Positions 12,889 to 25,800 of a stretch of DNA of 64,000 bases are shown here, piece after piece; positions within the stretch are counted from its first letter, which is position 1; each line of letters opens with the position of its first letter. Under the pieces are notes generated by a model, which did not search any database, had not been told where the DNA came from, and saw only the letters and a list, made by a program, of their open reading frames with translations. Location: NCBI RefSeq assembly GCF_016808095.1, contig NC_068970.1, forward strand, positions 17,218,501-17,282,500, written 5' to 3'. Position numbers and translations under genes: made by a program. The DNA is from Vigna angularis. Lineage: Eukaryota > Streptophyta > Magnoliopsida > Fabales > Fabaceae.

Positions 12889-15741
12889 ATGGCGACATCG
12901 CTTGTTCGATCGGGTTTTCTTCGAACAGCCCTACGTGGAGGCGCTCGCGGCTCCCAGGTTCCCAAGAGAAACTTTTCTTCCGCTGGTCATCACGATGATG
13001 CTTGTAAGTACCTTATCATCTCTCTCTTCTCTAACCCTATTTATTTTAGGGTTTTAATAATTAGATCTGCTGCAATAGTTTTGTTTCGCGGGAGCGTGTC
13101 GTGCATTAGGTCAATTTACGTGTGGAAAGGGTTTGTGTATTGATGAGATTAGTCCAGTTCCATTTTATTCGAGATTAAAAGAATTATGCGCTCCGTTTTT
13201 TTTTTTACTTTTAATTTGAACTGCGGGCGGTCGATTTCTTTTTGTGCTGAAATCGATTTGTAATTTCTATTTTTTGTCCACTGAAATGGATTTGTGCATT
13301 CATTTCGACTCTAAGTTTGAACATTTTTTTGCTTATGTTCGAAATGATAATAAATGAATAAATCGAGTTTTCAATTATCTCGATTTCAAACGTTTCGAAT
13401 CCGATAACGGGGTTGCGTTTAAATTTCTGGATGTAGACTCATTGGGTTTGTATTTATAGATAGCAACATTTTTCCGATTAAATGAGCAAAGTAATATTAG
13501 GTTTTTTGTGTCTTACTTCATCACTGTAATATTGACCTTTCTGTTAAGAATTTAATGTATCTTTTGTTTCAGGGTGAGATTGATAGATTTTCTCTACCTC
13601 ACCTATATTGCACTTTGCATGTTTTATTTCAAACATTTGTTTTATATTTTTTTAATTATTTCTCTTCTCATTTTTCTCTCAGACGAGACGGCCAAATGGG
13701 AAAAGATTACATATCTAGGCATTGTCAGTTGCACTGCTTTGGCCATTTATAATCTATCAAAGGGCCACCCACACACAGAAGAACCTCCTGTGAGCTTTTG
13801 TTTATACACATCTGCAGTTGTTTATGATTGTTACTTTGTATTTTGCTGTCTATCATTTCCCCATCTCCCGTGCATGTTCAAGTATGTTCATTTTGTATTA
13901 TTAAAACAAAAGTTTAATGTTTTACTTTTCTGCGCAGGCTTACCCATATTTACATATCCGCAATAAGGAATTCCCATGGGGTATGTCTTCAATTTTATGC
14001 TTTCATATCTATGATATGGAGCTTTCTTTAGAATTAGTAATTATTTCTCAAATATTTGAATTGTTTTGAATTTTCCCTCCGTTCCTTTAGTGATGGAAAA
14101 TCTTGTTGGCTATGGACTTTTTTATTTTTGTTAATAATAGTGTAACTGTTTACATGACTATTTTTCATTTTTATTTAGTGAATGGAAGCCTTCTTTTGTT
14201 GGTTAGTATACTGGACTTGGTTTCTAATGGATGGGTAGGGAGGCTGGGTTGTGGCTGTTTTGGGTTTATTATTCACATTTTATTATTTGTGGGCTCTTTC
14301 AGTCACAGTTTTTATGCATACATTGGATCCAATTATCAAAATTTCAAGTTGAACTTTTAATTATTTCTCAAATATTTGAATTGTTTTGAATTTTCCCTCT
14401 GTTCCTTTAGTGATGGAAAATCTTGTTGGCTATAGACTTTTTTATTTTTGTTAATAATAGTGTAACTGTTTACATGACTATTTTTCATTTTTATTTAGTG
14501 AATGGAAGCCTTCTTTTGTTGGTTAGTATACTGGACTTGGTTTCTAATGGATGGGTAGGGAGGCTGGGTTGTGGCTGTTTTGGGTTTATTATTCACATTT
14601 TATTATTTGTGGGCTCTTTCAGTCACAGTTTTTATGCATACATTGGATCCAATTATCAAAATTTCAAGTTGAACATGTAATGCCGTTTTTAAGTCGAAGA
14701 TCTGGTGTAAATGATCTTTTTTTTGCTGCTTTTGCTTTTTACATGTTTGTTTGCATGGGACCTACCGAGGCTCATGGCCTCCAATATAAGGATTGAGAAC
14801 CCAGCAGTAATTTTCTTTTTTCATAAGCATGGCACGTTCTTGTCACGACTCCTTCCTGTTTCTGTATCTCTGTCGATGAAGTGATACACATGGGCAAAAA
14901 CCTCACAAAGCAATAAACGAGTGTATGAAAAGGGACTCATTTATTGCTTTGGAGCGTCTGCCACAGTGCTTTAATTTAGAGGTGCACAAGTGTTAGGTCA
15001 CACTGTGGCGCATCGTTTTCTTTTATTTTTGCAATTTAAATCATTATCGTTGCCAATGATTTGATGTAAAGAAATTTTCAATATAGATCCCAGAAGTTAC
15101 CTCACATCCGCCCCAGACTGCCCCCCCCACATACACACACAGACACCATATTGTCATTGATAACACACTACTCAGCTCTTTCAACACTATTCATAAGTTA
15201 TTTTAAGGGTGCTGAAGTTGCTCTTATACCCAATTTTATTATCACAATTTGCCTGTAGAGGTGGTTGTTTATTCTTATAGTTCTGTTTGAACAGGTTTCT
15301 TTACCAAACCTTTTAGAAAATAGTAAGCAAAAAAAATGAAATACGTTTTTCTTAGAAGGTAAAATTTAAGTAATGGTTAAACTAATATTTTGGAGAAGCT
15401 AAAATCATTTAGCTTTCCAAAAAGTTGATTATAACGAACAAATAAACTAATTTTAGCTTATAAAAAAAGTTTATATAATTTTTTCTTTTCATATTTTTAG
15501 TAATTATGGGGAAACTTGTCTAGATATATGAATTATATACAATATAGGTTACTGTTTGCTTCTGCATTAGTAGCTGATTTCTTGTGTATTTGTATCCCTT
15601 GTCTGCTGTTAGTAATCCAATGCTACTGTGTCTGCCTTTGTCTTCAAAATATTGTTGGACTGAGATTTCAGGTTGTACGACATGTTTCTTTTATGATAAG
15701 CAGGTCCCGATGGGCTATTCGAAACTAAGGACCACCACTAA
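12889..15741 (+). CDS. COX6A: Cytochrome c oxidase subunit 6a, mitochondrial
   Basis: A nuclear-encoded small subunit of respiratory complex IV in the mitochondrial inner membrane. Four exons fit GT-AG borders and frame: 12889-13003, 13683-13789, 13938-13980 and 15704-15741, giving 303 nt or 100 residues plus stop. Residues 1-30 are rich in Arg, Ser and Ala with no acidic residue, as in a mitochondrial presequence, with RNFSS near the expected cleavage region. Residues 42-65 (AKWEKITYLG onward) hold the single membrane helix. The motif HIRNKEFPWGPDGLFE near residues 80-95 is the family hallmark. The last exon adds only the final 11 residues plus part of the split glycine codon and sits 1.7 kb downstream, so an automatic annotation could miss it. 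No damage to the frame is seen. Confidence 0.95.
14038..14677. repeat. 320-bp tandem duplication inside COX6A intron 3
   Basis: Copies 14038-14357 and 14358-14677 are offset by exactly 320 bp, and I found only two internal differences (C/T at 14080/14400 and G/A at 14114/14434). It lies wholly within intron 3, away from both splice sites, so the COX6A message should not change. The identical 85-codon open frames in the two copies are chance reading of intron DNA. Confidence 0.93.
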
Positions 15742-15975
15742 GAGAGTATTAGTGGTTTAATGAAGCTGTTTGTGGCACCGGGGCATTTCTTTCGTCAATG
15801 TTCAAGAAAGTGATTGACTATTGCGGTTTTTGAAATGTGATCTACAACTTGCACTTGACAACATTTGTTTGCCATGTTTTTATCTTGTGTTCTTTTTTTT
15901 ATGGTTGTAACAAAATAAAATTGCCAAACAAAATTATGTTTCTTTTCATGTCGATTCTTGGTTCAATAAATTTTG
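15742..15975 (+). other. COX6A 3' untranslated region (approximate)
   Basis: Non-coding sequence after the TAA stop contains AATAAAAT near 15915 and CAATAAATT near 15963, plausible plant polyadenylation signals. The end point is estimated. Confidence 0.4.
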
Positions 15976-18900
15976 AAAGAAATCGATCGTGAGGCCGCAG
16001 GTTTATATTATATTATGTTATCTCCTTAGCTGTTTTCTGGTCGATCTTAGCTTTTGTTTTGATTTTTGAAGAGGCAACCCATGTTTGTGGATGGAAAAGT
16101 TCCAAATTATAAAAATGTTAATTGCTGTATATATTTTACAGAATTTTTAACCGCTGGATGTGGGAATAAATGTTTATGGTTCTATGTTGTTGATGACTAA
16201 TTAGGCAGTTTCCTTAAAGATAATATGTATTTGAAGTGGGTAAGTGATGGTGTAGTTGTATTAATTTAAAATGTGCTTCGATTTTATTTTTTTGAGCTTA
16301 GGAACTATGTTGGATTATTTTACCAAAGAATTTCACTGGAAGGTTTTCCTCTTTTAGTCTGCTATCCACCAAATATGATTCCTTGCTGATAAAGGTGACA
16401 ATTAGTGAATTTGACCCATATGAGTAGGGCTGGGCACAGTTCAGTAAAAAATTGTAAACTATAGTCAATCTATACTATTTGGTACTTAAAAAAATTTAAA
16501 CTATTTGTACTAAAAACAAATTAAAATGTTTAACAGTTCAGTTTAAAAAATACTGAACTTAGTGTACAGTTAATTGTGAATTTTACTGTGAACTGTTATT
16601 TATGTCATTTTCTATCATAGTTGTTTAGGTCATTTTTATGATGGATTTAGGAAACACTTTGCAATGATGCTCTGTTCCATGGAGAAACTTGATGTAGTGA
16701 CAGGGTTTTGGGTGGGTCAGCTTAGACGGGATAGTTCTGTGTTTATTGCGTACCCTTGGTTGTTTAGGTACAATTTGGAGAAAGAACTCGTTACGCAGAT
16801 GATATAATGTTTGTGTGGATGAATTATTTTATTATTTTTTATTTTTAACAAATTAATATTATTGTGGTGTATATTAATTAATTGTGAGAATTTTACTTTA
16901 TCAGATTCTATTTTCTTCTCTGAACTGTATTGCAATATAATTGAACTAGAAAATAGTTCAGTTATTTTGAACTATTTTTTAGTTTAGTGTAATTTTTCTG
17001 TCATTCCTATGATAGTTCAAACTGTAAAAATCAGAAACACTTACTTAACTCTAATCCACCTTTTTTATTATCCAATTTGTTTCTCTCTTGTCAGTATGAC
17101 ACTGCTTTATGGTCTTTTTTTCTTTATAGATTTATTTTACCTTTTTGTTATTTTTATAAATATGATTATTTATGAAAGACCTAACAACTAATAGTTATAT
17201 GAAAAATTATAGGGCTGCTCTTATATAATTAAAATAATGATTTTGAACTTTTTTATAATTTTAATATAAATTTAATAATCACATTTGTATTTTAATAAGG
17301 ATTACATTTTTTAATTGCATATACTTTTCTATTATCATAAAAAATGACAGACACGTATACGTCTGTATATGTTTGTACTAGTATGTAAAGAAAATATTTG
17401 TAGAGGATATGGATGTATATATTTCTAGGTTAGGCGCTAAAGATGTGTTACAAAATTAAGTTAAACACAATAATTTAGTATTATACTGTTAATTTTTATT
17501 TATGAGCTTTTAATCTATAAGGAGTAATCCACTGTCCAGTTGTAGGATGAATAAGGTTGGAGTCTCGTAGGCCTATGTTCCTTCAACGATCAGGTAATGC
17601 TTTGTTATTGAGCTCTTCAAATTGTGGGTCGGTCTAGGGTTGATTTGATCAAAACTGGTATAAATTAAAAAGATTTGCAATATTCCCAGAAATATTAAAA
17701 GATAACTGTTAATTTAAAACAAACTGAGAACTTATCGATGATGATGGATTATGTCAATATTCTAGTACTTTCAAAAATCATAGTTTAATCAATAACTAAT
17801 TTTGTTATAAATTTGAATATAATTTAAAAATATGTTAAGTCATTGCACTTTGAATTAGAAGATCTATTATTTTTGATGTTTTTATCCACAATACTTGAAG
17901 GTCTTCTTCTTGAAGAAGGTGCAGTTGCTTTCCTAACGCAAGTGAGATTTAAGCATGTAGCGGTTATGACAGTTCTATCATCGTTGTATTGGGTTAGTTG
18001 TAGAGGCGCCATCTAGTTAAGGAAAGGCTAACTGCCTATAGCTTCTCCATTGTTGCCTGCATTTAAACTCTTTCTGTTTTCTGACTCAAACATCATCACA
18101 TTTCTTTTAGTGTCAATTGTCAATATCAACATGTCTCAACCCAATCACGGAGGCAGGAAAAGACAAAAATATAAAAGAAGTCCAAATTTGAAAAAATATG
18201 TCAAGAAATGTAAAAGTGTTAACCTTGACAAGTGACTTGATGTTCCCTTATGCTATGAAATCCAGTTTAAGGTGCAAACTCCTTCTCTTTTGTTTTTTCA
18301 CCAGCTGTTGTTATAAGTAGTCATGTTTTTGCAGGGAAGATGTAAAACCATAGTAAGTATTCATTGATCGCTTGAGAAAGCAGAACAAATATTGGAGTCT
18401 TACCATTCATGTCATTTTCTGAATCATAAATGATTGGCTATAATTCTTCCAATGCGATGCTTATTAAACACACGATGGAGATTTAACTGTTCGATTTTCC
18501 TTCTCATAAAGTGGGATTCATACAGTTATTTTTGCACGATATTTGGGTAATTCATTTATTTTATGCAGTGTCCTAAAATAAGTGCTTCACAGACAGCTAT
18601 AATTTTATTTTGTACTATTTGTGATCATTTTCCAGTTCAAAACTAATATCTTAATTTAATCATTTACAACTAAAATTTTAGCCAAATGATTCATGCCTTG
18701 AGTTATTATTCAATAACCTTTCCAAAATAACAATAAGAAAAGAGTCAGTTGTAGAAAGATGAGGAACTTTGCTCGGATGATATTTTTAACTTGATAATTA
18801 TTGTTTCATTGAAGGGTTCAGGTTACATATGAAGAATAGAGAATAATTTATACAAAGAAAGCTGTAGGTCTTTCTAAATTCTTAATCTGACTTTGAAAAC

Positions 18901-19001
18901 AAAAAAGCTTGACATCATAATAACCAACTAAAGAAACTCAACAAAATTCGAAAAAGAAGTAGGACCAAAAGAAGCTGCATACAATTAAACTATTAGAATT
19001 A
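15976..19001. other. Intergenic DNA between COX6A and the acidic membrane protein gene
   Basis: Between two genes that converge on it. A diverged repeat-like stretch around 16430-17010 is rich in CAGTTCAGT and GAACTATTTT words, but no matching terminal repeat was found. The short - strand frame at 17824-18012 has better base composition but no recognised family. The segment just before 19002 is probably the 3' UTR of the - strand gene. Confidence 0.45.
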
Positions 19002-21458
19002 TCACTGTGCTGCAGTATCCTTAATATGATTGCTTTCTTCATGAGATTGTGGCAAATCCACGCGAGATTCTTTATCCTCATGAGTGATAGAATGATCAGA
19101 ACTTCCTTGATCATTCATGTTAGAGTTGGTGTCTCCGTTGAAGTGTGCAGATTCCTCCTCCTTTTGTGACTCCACTGTTTTGTTTTGAGCACCATCTTCA
19201 TTTTCACTAGTCTTGCTCTGAACTGTGTTATCATTCTCACCCTGCCCTGCATCAGCATTGTTATTTGAAGATGTATCTTTCTCTTCCTGAGTGGATGAAC
19301 CCGAAGTATTGTCTTGTGCTTCACCATTATGATTCCCATTGTCATTTTGATTTTCGTTGTGTTTAGAGGCATTCTCGTTAGAATCACTGCCGTTATCTGA
19401 GTTTGAGGTTTCATTTTTGTTTTGCTCAGAAGAAGTTTGAGACTGGCTAGCATCATTGCTGTTATCTGAGTTTGCGGATCCCTCTTTGTTTTGCTCAGAT
19501 GAAGTGTCAGACAGGCTAGCATCATTGCCGTTATCTGAGTTAGAGGATCCCTCTTTGTTTTGCTCATATGAAGTGTCAGACCGGTTAGAACCATTGCTAT
19601 TATCTGAGTTTGAGGATTCATCTTTTTTTTGCTCAGATGAAGTGTCAGACCGGTTAGAATCATTGCTGTTATCTGAGTTTGAGGATTCCTCTTTGTTTTT
19701 CTCAGATGAAGTGCCAGACTGGCTAGTACTGCTGTCATCCGAGTTCGACGATCCCTCTTTGTTTTGCTCTGATGAAGAATCAGACTGGCTAGAATCTTTG
19801 TTGTCATTAGCACTTCCATCACTGTTTGCGTTGGTTTGATCAGCATTGTCATTCTGCGTAGAATATGTATTACTTTCTACATTTGCGGCTTCATCTTTCT
19901 TTTGATCTGAGGAAGTATCAGATGAAGTGAGTTGAACATCATGGCTAGCATCTTTGTTGTCATTATCGGATGATGCAACATTTTCCTGCTTTCCTTCTTG
20001 GACAGAACTGTTGCTTGGGTTTTCATTCTGAGCAATATTACTTGTTGTGTCCTTGTATTCACCATCGCTTGCATTGCTGTCGTGTGTTTCAGCTTTCTTC
20101 CACGCTTCTTCTGAGTTAGAAGAAGAAGAATCTTCGACTTTTGGGGTTGCATTCTGCATGTTGGAGTCCTCTACTTTGGAGTTGTTTTCATTTTCTGATG
20201 CTTCAGTATTCTGAGATGATGTGTCAATCCCATTCTGCAGTGATGAATCTAGAGTATCGACACCATCCTTTATGGAGTCATTTTTCTCTTGATGCGGCCA
20301 TTCTGATTCTGACGTGGAACTTTTCTGTGACTCATTCTCTGGTTGTGCCTGATTTTCAGCATCACTTTCATTTCCTTGGCTGCTTGTTGTGACACTAGAA
20401 TCAGCCCCTTCTTTGTTGTCAGCATTCTTCTGAGACTCTAGCTCGAACTCATTGTTTTCCTTTTTATCAGAATTTTCATCCGTGTCTTGCGGTTTATGGT
20501 CTACAGCACTAGAAGCATTATCTCCAGCATAATTTTCCTCTCTATGCTCCTCCTCACTTTTGCCCCCATCCTGATCCTGATCTTTAGATGTAATCTCTTC
20601 CTGAATTTTGTCTTTCTCTTCTCCCCCAGTTTCTCCATTGTTGTTCTCATCTGTCATTTCTTTACTATCTTGCTCATGATCTCCCTCCTCCTTCTCTTCA
20701 GTTTCATTCTGTTTCACCTCTTCATTCTCCTTATCTTTATTCTCTGTCTCTTCATTAGCTTGCTGACTTTTCTCTTCGTTAGTGTCTCCAGTTTCATTGT
20801 TCTCCCCTTCGCTTTTGTTCTCTTCATTCTCCTTCATTGTATTGTCATTTTCATTGTTATCCATATTGTCATTCTCCGGCTCATTCTTTTCTTCTTTAAC
20901 TTCTCCAGTTTCTTTGTCCTCCGTTTCACTATTGTTCTCCTCATTATCCTTCAATGTACTCTCACTCTCCTTGTTGTCCATATTTTCATTCTCTCCAAAA
21001 AATTGTTCATTATGATGTTCGGCTTCCCCTTCTGTCCTAGCAATTTCAGAATTTTCTTCAGTTTCTTGGTCTACTGAATCCTGTCTGTGCTCAGAATTCC
21101 CTTCATTGTTATTTTGCTCATCATGCTTCAGGGCCTCATCTTCTACACCATTAACGTCATCCAGTTTGTTTACCTCTTCGTGCTTGTTTTCTTGTTGTTC
21201 ATCCTCCTCCTCCTCCTTGTGCCTTGCATCTACCACTGGAGTTTTCTCCACGCCAGGATGAAGGTCCTTCCTCCCCAACTTGATAATCTCACCGCCAGTC
21301 TTCGTGCTTTCAACAAAGGATGATTTCTTGTCATTAGAGTGTTTGATTTGGTAGACTAGCCAGATACAAACGCCAAGCAGAACACATAACTGTAGAGCAT
21401 GCTTCACCTTGAAGCCGCCTTTGGATCTTTGACTCCTCCGGGGAGATAACCTGAACAT
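19002..21458 (-). CDS. Acidic, Ser/Asn-rich single-pass membrane protein
   Basis: An 818-residue frame in one coding exon. Residues 1-20 are basic (PRRSQRSKGGFKVKH), 21-38 form one hydrophobic segment (ALQLCVLLGVCIWLVYQI), and the rest is low-complexity, rich in Glu, Asp, Asn, Ser, Lys and Gln with no folded domain. The basic flank before the segment predicts a type II signal anchor with the tail in the lumen or outside. Residues about 84-330 are Glu/Asn-rich; about 555-697 hold seven imperfect 23-residue repeats. The N-terminal part resembles plant proteins usually annotated as dentin sialophosphoprotein-like or Myb-like protein X; those names reflect composition, not function. The start is chosen because the basic-hydrophobic N-terminus follows it directly and a leader splice acceptor lies 45 bp upstream. 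The unbroken length and the conserved N-terminus support a real gene. Confidence 0.88.
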   Translation of the reverse strand: MFRLSPRRSQRSKGGFKVKHALQLCVLLGVCIWLVYQIKHSNDKKSSFVESTKTGGEIIKLGRKDLHPGVEKTPVVDARHKEEEEDEQQENKHEEVNKLDDVNGVEDEALKHDEQNNNEGNSEHRQDSVDQETEENSEIARTEGEAEHHNEQFFGENENMDNKESESTLKDNEENNSETEDKETGEVKEEKNEPENDNMDNNENDNTMKENEENKSEGENNETGDTNEEKSQQANEETENKDKENEEVKQNETEEKEEGDHEQDSKEMTDENNNGETGGEEKDKIQEEITSKDQDQDGGKSEEEHREENYAGDNASSAVDHKPQDTDENSDKKENNEFELESQKNADNKEGADSSVTTSSQGNESDAENQAQPENESQKSSTSESEWPHQEKNDSIKDGVDTLDSSLQNGIDTSSQNTEASENENNSKVEDSNMQNATPKVEDSSSSNSEEAWKKAETHDSNASDGEYKDTTSNIAQNENPSNSSVQEGKQENVASSDNDNKDASHDVQLTSSDTSSDQKKDEAANVESNTYSTQNDNADQTNANSDGSANDNKDSSQSDSSSEQNKEGSSNSDDSSTSQSGTSSEKNKEESSNSDNSNDSNRSDTSSEQKKDESSNSDNSNGSNRSDTSYEQNKEGSSNSDNGNDASLSDTSSEQNKEGSANSDNSNDASQSQTSSEQNKNETSNSDNGSDSNENASKHNENQNDNGNHNGEAQDNTSGSSTQEEKDTSSNNNADAGQGENDNTVQSKTSENEDGAQNKTVESQKEEESAHFNGDTNSNMNDQGSSDHSITHEDKESRVDLPQSHEESNHIKDTAAQ
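19370..19800 (-). repeat. 69-bp coding tandem repeat (23 residues, about seven units)
   Basis: Units of 69 bp are visible on the + strand as recurring GCTCAGATGAAGTGTCAGAC blocks; for example, those near 19493 and 19562 are exactly 69 bp apart. They encode variants of a Ser-Asp-Thr-Ser-Ser-Glu-Gln-Asn-Lys unit. The period is a multiple of three, so the frame survives copy-number change. Confidence 0.85.
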
Positions 21459-21503
21459 GCTGGAAATTCCTCACCCACCAAATTTAACTTCTTTCGAATG
21501 TAC

Positions 21504-22038
21504 CTGCCCATATGAAGGTTAAATTCTTTGAGGGACTCACATAATCACAACTAGCAACTCAACATACTCAATAACCATGAACTTGGCAAAGAAATGAAAT
21601 ATCTAAAAATTTAAAGCTTATCTATGTATTATAAACAAAAGAATAGTTATATCAGTTGAACTGCTGATATTAAATAACACAGGGTTTATAAAACACAAAG
21701 GCTGCATTTAGCAGCTCATCAACAAATCATAAAACGCCATCTTTAAAAGCAATATGATTATGTAGGACAATCATAAAAATGGAAGATAGGACAAATCGCA
21801 TAATATACAGGTATCCAGTAGCCAAATCTAGATCAACAAAGGAACATGTGTATGAACAGAAACAAAAATAAAACAGAATACGTGATAATGTATGCCACAC
21901 TAAAAGGCATTCACAGGTGTACCCAGATCTAGACTGGCTCTTCTCAAGAAGATCATAATTGAGTTAGCAGTTCCAAGTAAATGAAAAGTGAATATTCCTT
22001 GAGATATTATAAGAATTGCAACGCAAATACTTACATAC
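21504..22038 (-). other. Probable intron in the 5' leader of the acidic membrane protein gene
   Basis: Read on the - strand, a strong donor CAG/GTATGTAAG sits at 22039/22038 and a pyrimidine-poor but usable acceptor GGGCAG/G at 21504/21503, leaving a short leader before the start codon at 21458. The donor is close to the plant consensus. A transcript is needed to confirm it. Confidence 0.5.
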
Positions 22039-22295
22039 CTGATACAAAGTGAGTGTCCAAGAAAGAGGAATCCTTTTCAGTAGGGTGGGGGCAGTGCTTA
22101 CAAGTGGCAGTTGCAGACCACCGTCTTCCACAGCACTGAGAATGAATGAGAGATCAAAAAAACCTTAATTTGTGTTTGGAGTTTCTATCAGTGGGAATGC
22201 TGCTGGATCTGATCCCTTCCCTGCAACAGGAACGATAACCAAATTTAACAATAATTTTTCACTGACAAAATGGAAAATCACAATGCTCCGCCCTC

Positions 22296-22302
22296 ATTTA
22301 TA
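22296..22302 (-). promoter_or_regulatory. TATA box for the acidic membrane protein gene
   Basis: TATAAAT on the - strand, about 260 bp upstream of the probable leader donor site at 22039. A perfect G-box CACGTG lies further upstream at 22782-22787. Both positions suit a promoter driving leftward transcription. Confidence 0.5.
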
Positions 22303-22456
22303 GCAACTCAACATTGCATCTTATACACAAATTTTTTATTTTAGACCAGTGAAAATTACTTTCCACATTTATGCTCACATTTTTTAATTACATTAACTTC
22401 TATAATTTTATTTTTATGTGTAAGTAAATAATAAATAGAAAAGCAATATAATTTAA

Positions 22457-22472
22457 TATATATATATATATA

Positions 22473-22504
<32 letters not shown>
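22457..22504. repeat. Interrupted (TA)n microsatellite
   Basis: TA runs broken by a short TGTATATGTG stretch, just upstream of the proposed promoter. Confidence 0.9.
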
Positions 22505-22869
22505 ATTTTATACAAAATAATATTGAATAACTAACTGTTATTTTAGAGAAAAAGTTATTTAGCTTTTTTAAATAAAGAGATATTATTTATTTTATTTTAT
22601 GAAATAAAAAAAATATTTTTAATTTAAAGATTACTTGAAAGGAAGTAATGATTAATGTATCGTGATATGTATAGATTTTATCTTAATCGGTTTAACTGCT
22701 TTGTTATTCAACTCTAAATTGTTGAGCGCAAAACGACGTTGTCTTTGGCAAAGCAATAGCACTTGGTGGATCCAAATCGGACACGTGACATTCCACAAAT
22801 CCTGGCCATTGACTATGTCGGTTACACTCTTCCACCGTCCGATCCAATCGAACTTATTGAGAAAAATCG

Positions 22870-25800
22870 TTTTCTCTTTTTTCTTTAGAAAAAAAATAGT
22901 CGATATTTTATATTTGTATGTTTCATTATATATTTTATATAAATATAAAACTTCATGTTAGTTACTTTGCCATATCAATAAGATAGGGTTGAAGTGAAGT
23001 TGGTTGCTTCCCACCTTGACCACCGCAACGTAAAACCTTATTTAGTGGCAGTGCCTGAAATATCTAGCAATTTTCTTTTTATTTTTTAATTCAAGGTAGT
23101 TTTGACTGAGATTTTTTTTTTCAATATACAGAAATTCATTTGAAAAACATTGTAAATAAATTTTTTAAACGCAATATAAAAATTGAATATCTGATTATAT
23201 TTAAAAAAAATACGATTATCAATAAATTATATCAAACGATAACATATAGGAGTTTGAATAAGTTCATTGACGAAATCAGTGGTGTTTAATTCGTATATAT
23301 CGTGACTATTGTAATAATTTTAGTATAATTCTTAAGATAATATTTTAAATTTAATAAATTTATGATAAAAATGATTTAATATTTAATAAGGATATAAAAA
23401 TGTGATTGGTTATCTTGAGCATGAAAAGTAACTTACAGCGTTGATTTTGTTTTGTGAGATATGTTGAACCCTTTAAAGATCAAAACTGGGTGAGTAATGA
23501 GCTGAAGATTGTGCTATATCAAATGTTTGCCCAAGTGGGTAAGCAGTGCTGATAGACTTATCAAGCCCAATCACATTATTCGTCCACTTCAATAGCATAA
23601 GGTCTCTTTTTTCTAATTCATGTGGGATGTTAACTAATTTTTATATATATATTGTCTTGTTTTAAAATTTAATTTTGAAAACTCAAAGGTGATTCGTTTC
23701 ACATAAAACTTAGACAAGTGAGCTAGTCAACGATGAAGAATTTATAATTACTAAATTATAATGGAATCATACGTAAATAATGACAAAATAGAAACTATTA
23801 TATATTAAACAATAAGGCAATGGAAATTAATTTAAGGTTATACATTAACAACTTTTCATAACAATTTTTTTTTATAATTGGTCAAATGTTATTATTTTAT
23901 TAGCTCGTTTGAATTTATTTTCAAAAAAATATTTAAAATGAACTAATAACAAATTACTACATGTGATAAAAAAATTATAAAAAAAATTATTAAAAAAACA
24001 TTTTTCATGTTGAAATGCAAACATGTATTATTTTAATTTTCAATATATAGTGTGGTCATCATATTATCTATTTATCTGTATGATATTTTTAAAAAATGTT
24101 GATGAAGAGATTTCAATTTTACTATTTTATTACACTTTAAAAAGTTAGTATTTGACAAAAAAGAAGTTGCTAAAGTGCATAATGGAGTACTGAGTAGATC
24201 ATGTTAGAGAAAAGAAAGTTAATTATAGTCTACAATTCATTGATACTTTTATTTAGATTACATATATGTATATGACATATATTTGTATTTAATACTTTAA
24301 TATATTTTACCAATATTTATCAATGAAGTATTTAATGTATAAAATAATAATATTTTTATAAGAATAATAATTTTATAATTATTTATGTTGATAACTTTAA
24401 TACATATTATTTTAACTTAGATTTACATAATAACAATCATATATTTATCAAGTTTTAATAATTATTATATAATTTTTAATATGCATATATCATATACTGT
24501 ATTATGTTATTTTCAAAATATATCCGTATCATATCCGTACATCATAAATGATAGGAAACTAAACTCTCACTCACTTATTATTTCACTTATTGGGATTGAA
24601 TCTTGATAAGTGGAGTTGAGTATAATAACTTCCTTAATTCAATAAAAATAAATAAATTAAAAAAATGAATTCCTTGTTCAATAAAAAAAATTAAATTTAA
24701 GTGAAAATAAAATATAAATAAAAGAGTGTCTTACTTAAGGAAGAATATAACTTTAGTTCTTCATTTTTTTCGCACACCTAATTCTCTTTCTTAAAATATG
24801 ATGATGGTTTTAATACCCGAAAAAATATAAGAAAAAAAATAATTAGTTTTAATTATTGCACCTTTTAATTTCTTTTATTAGACATGAAAATAAAGTAGAT
24901 GTTAAAAGTAACGAACAGATTATAGATTTATTTAATCAATTTTTTTTTTAATATCGATGGACAAAGCACTCTAACAAAGTTGTTTATTCTATTAATATAT
25001 TGTAATGTTGATAAGCAAAGACTTCGACCTGTATTTTGTTTTAAAATATTATTTTATTATCATTTAACATTGTTTTAATTAGTGAGAAATTATTATTTAA
25101 TTTTGTCATGAGGAGAAATTATTTTTCAGAAGATGTGTTTATTGGTAAATTAAATATGTCAATTATCCATACTAATTTGTAAAGAATTTGTCAAAGGAAT
25201 CTTAATGGTGTTGAGTCGAGTTTGTTTAATCCGAGTTGAAACAAATAAGCTTAAATATAAATTGAAGCGAATAAGCTTAAGAGCCAAATTAATTCAAGTT
25301 TATTTATGCAAGTGGACGTTATTTAGTTAAGTTTTGATGAATTTATGTTCATTCTAGTTGACCCATGATTAATCAATTTGGGTTAAACCTAGGTTGTTCC
25401 TAGTTTGATCAAGAATGAATTAATCCTAACCCAATCAAGACCAAATTGTCCCCACCTAATCAAGACTAAGTTTAAATGGGCCAAAGTTGAGTAGAATAAA
25501 CCTAGGTATAGGTAAAGCCAAGTCGGCTCGAGTCAAAATTTAAAGAAGTTGGCTTGCACATCATTCAGGTAGAGCCAATTTAGGCCAAAATCAAGCTAAG
25601 TTTGGCCGGTCCATATTGAGTTAGACTCACATTGTATCAAGATAGACTTGGTCAAATCAGCCGAAGTAAAGTTGAATAAATGTTTGGTTAATACATCAAG
25701 CCTACATGAGTTAAAACCATGTTAAGCTAAGTTGGGTTGATCACACATTAGGTTGATTCCACTTTTGAATAATGTGATTAAGAAATATTTAATTTAGATT

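Noticed and set aside
14103..14796. Two identical 85-codon frames and an overlapping 81-codon frame
   Set aside because: They lie in COX6A intron 3 and are identical because of the tandem duplication; no gene features.
16430..17220. hAT-like start AGGGCTGGGCAC with GAACTATTTT-rich interior
   Set aside because: No inverted partner end or target duplication could be found.
19115..19852. 245-codon - strand frame overlapping the acidic protein
   Set aside because: A frame-shifted reading of the same tandem repeats. The 818-residue frame has the coherent N-terminal anchor and repeat units.
20487..21077. 196-codon open frame on the + strand and others nearby
   Set aside because: It is the antisense of the acidic protein gene; its Phe/Leu/Ile-rich content is the mirror of Glu/Asn/Lys codons.
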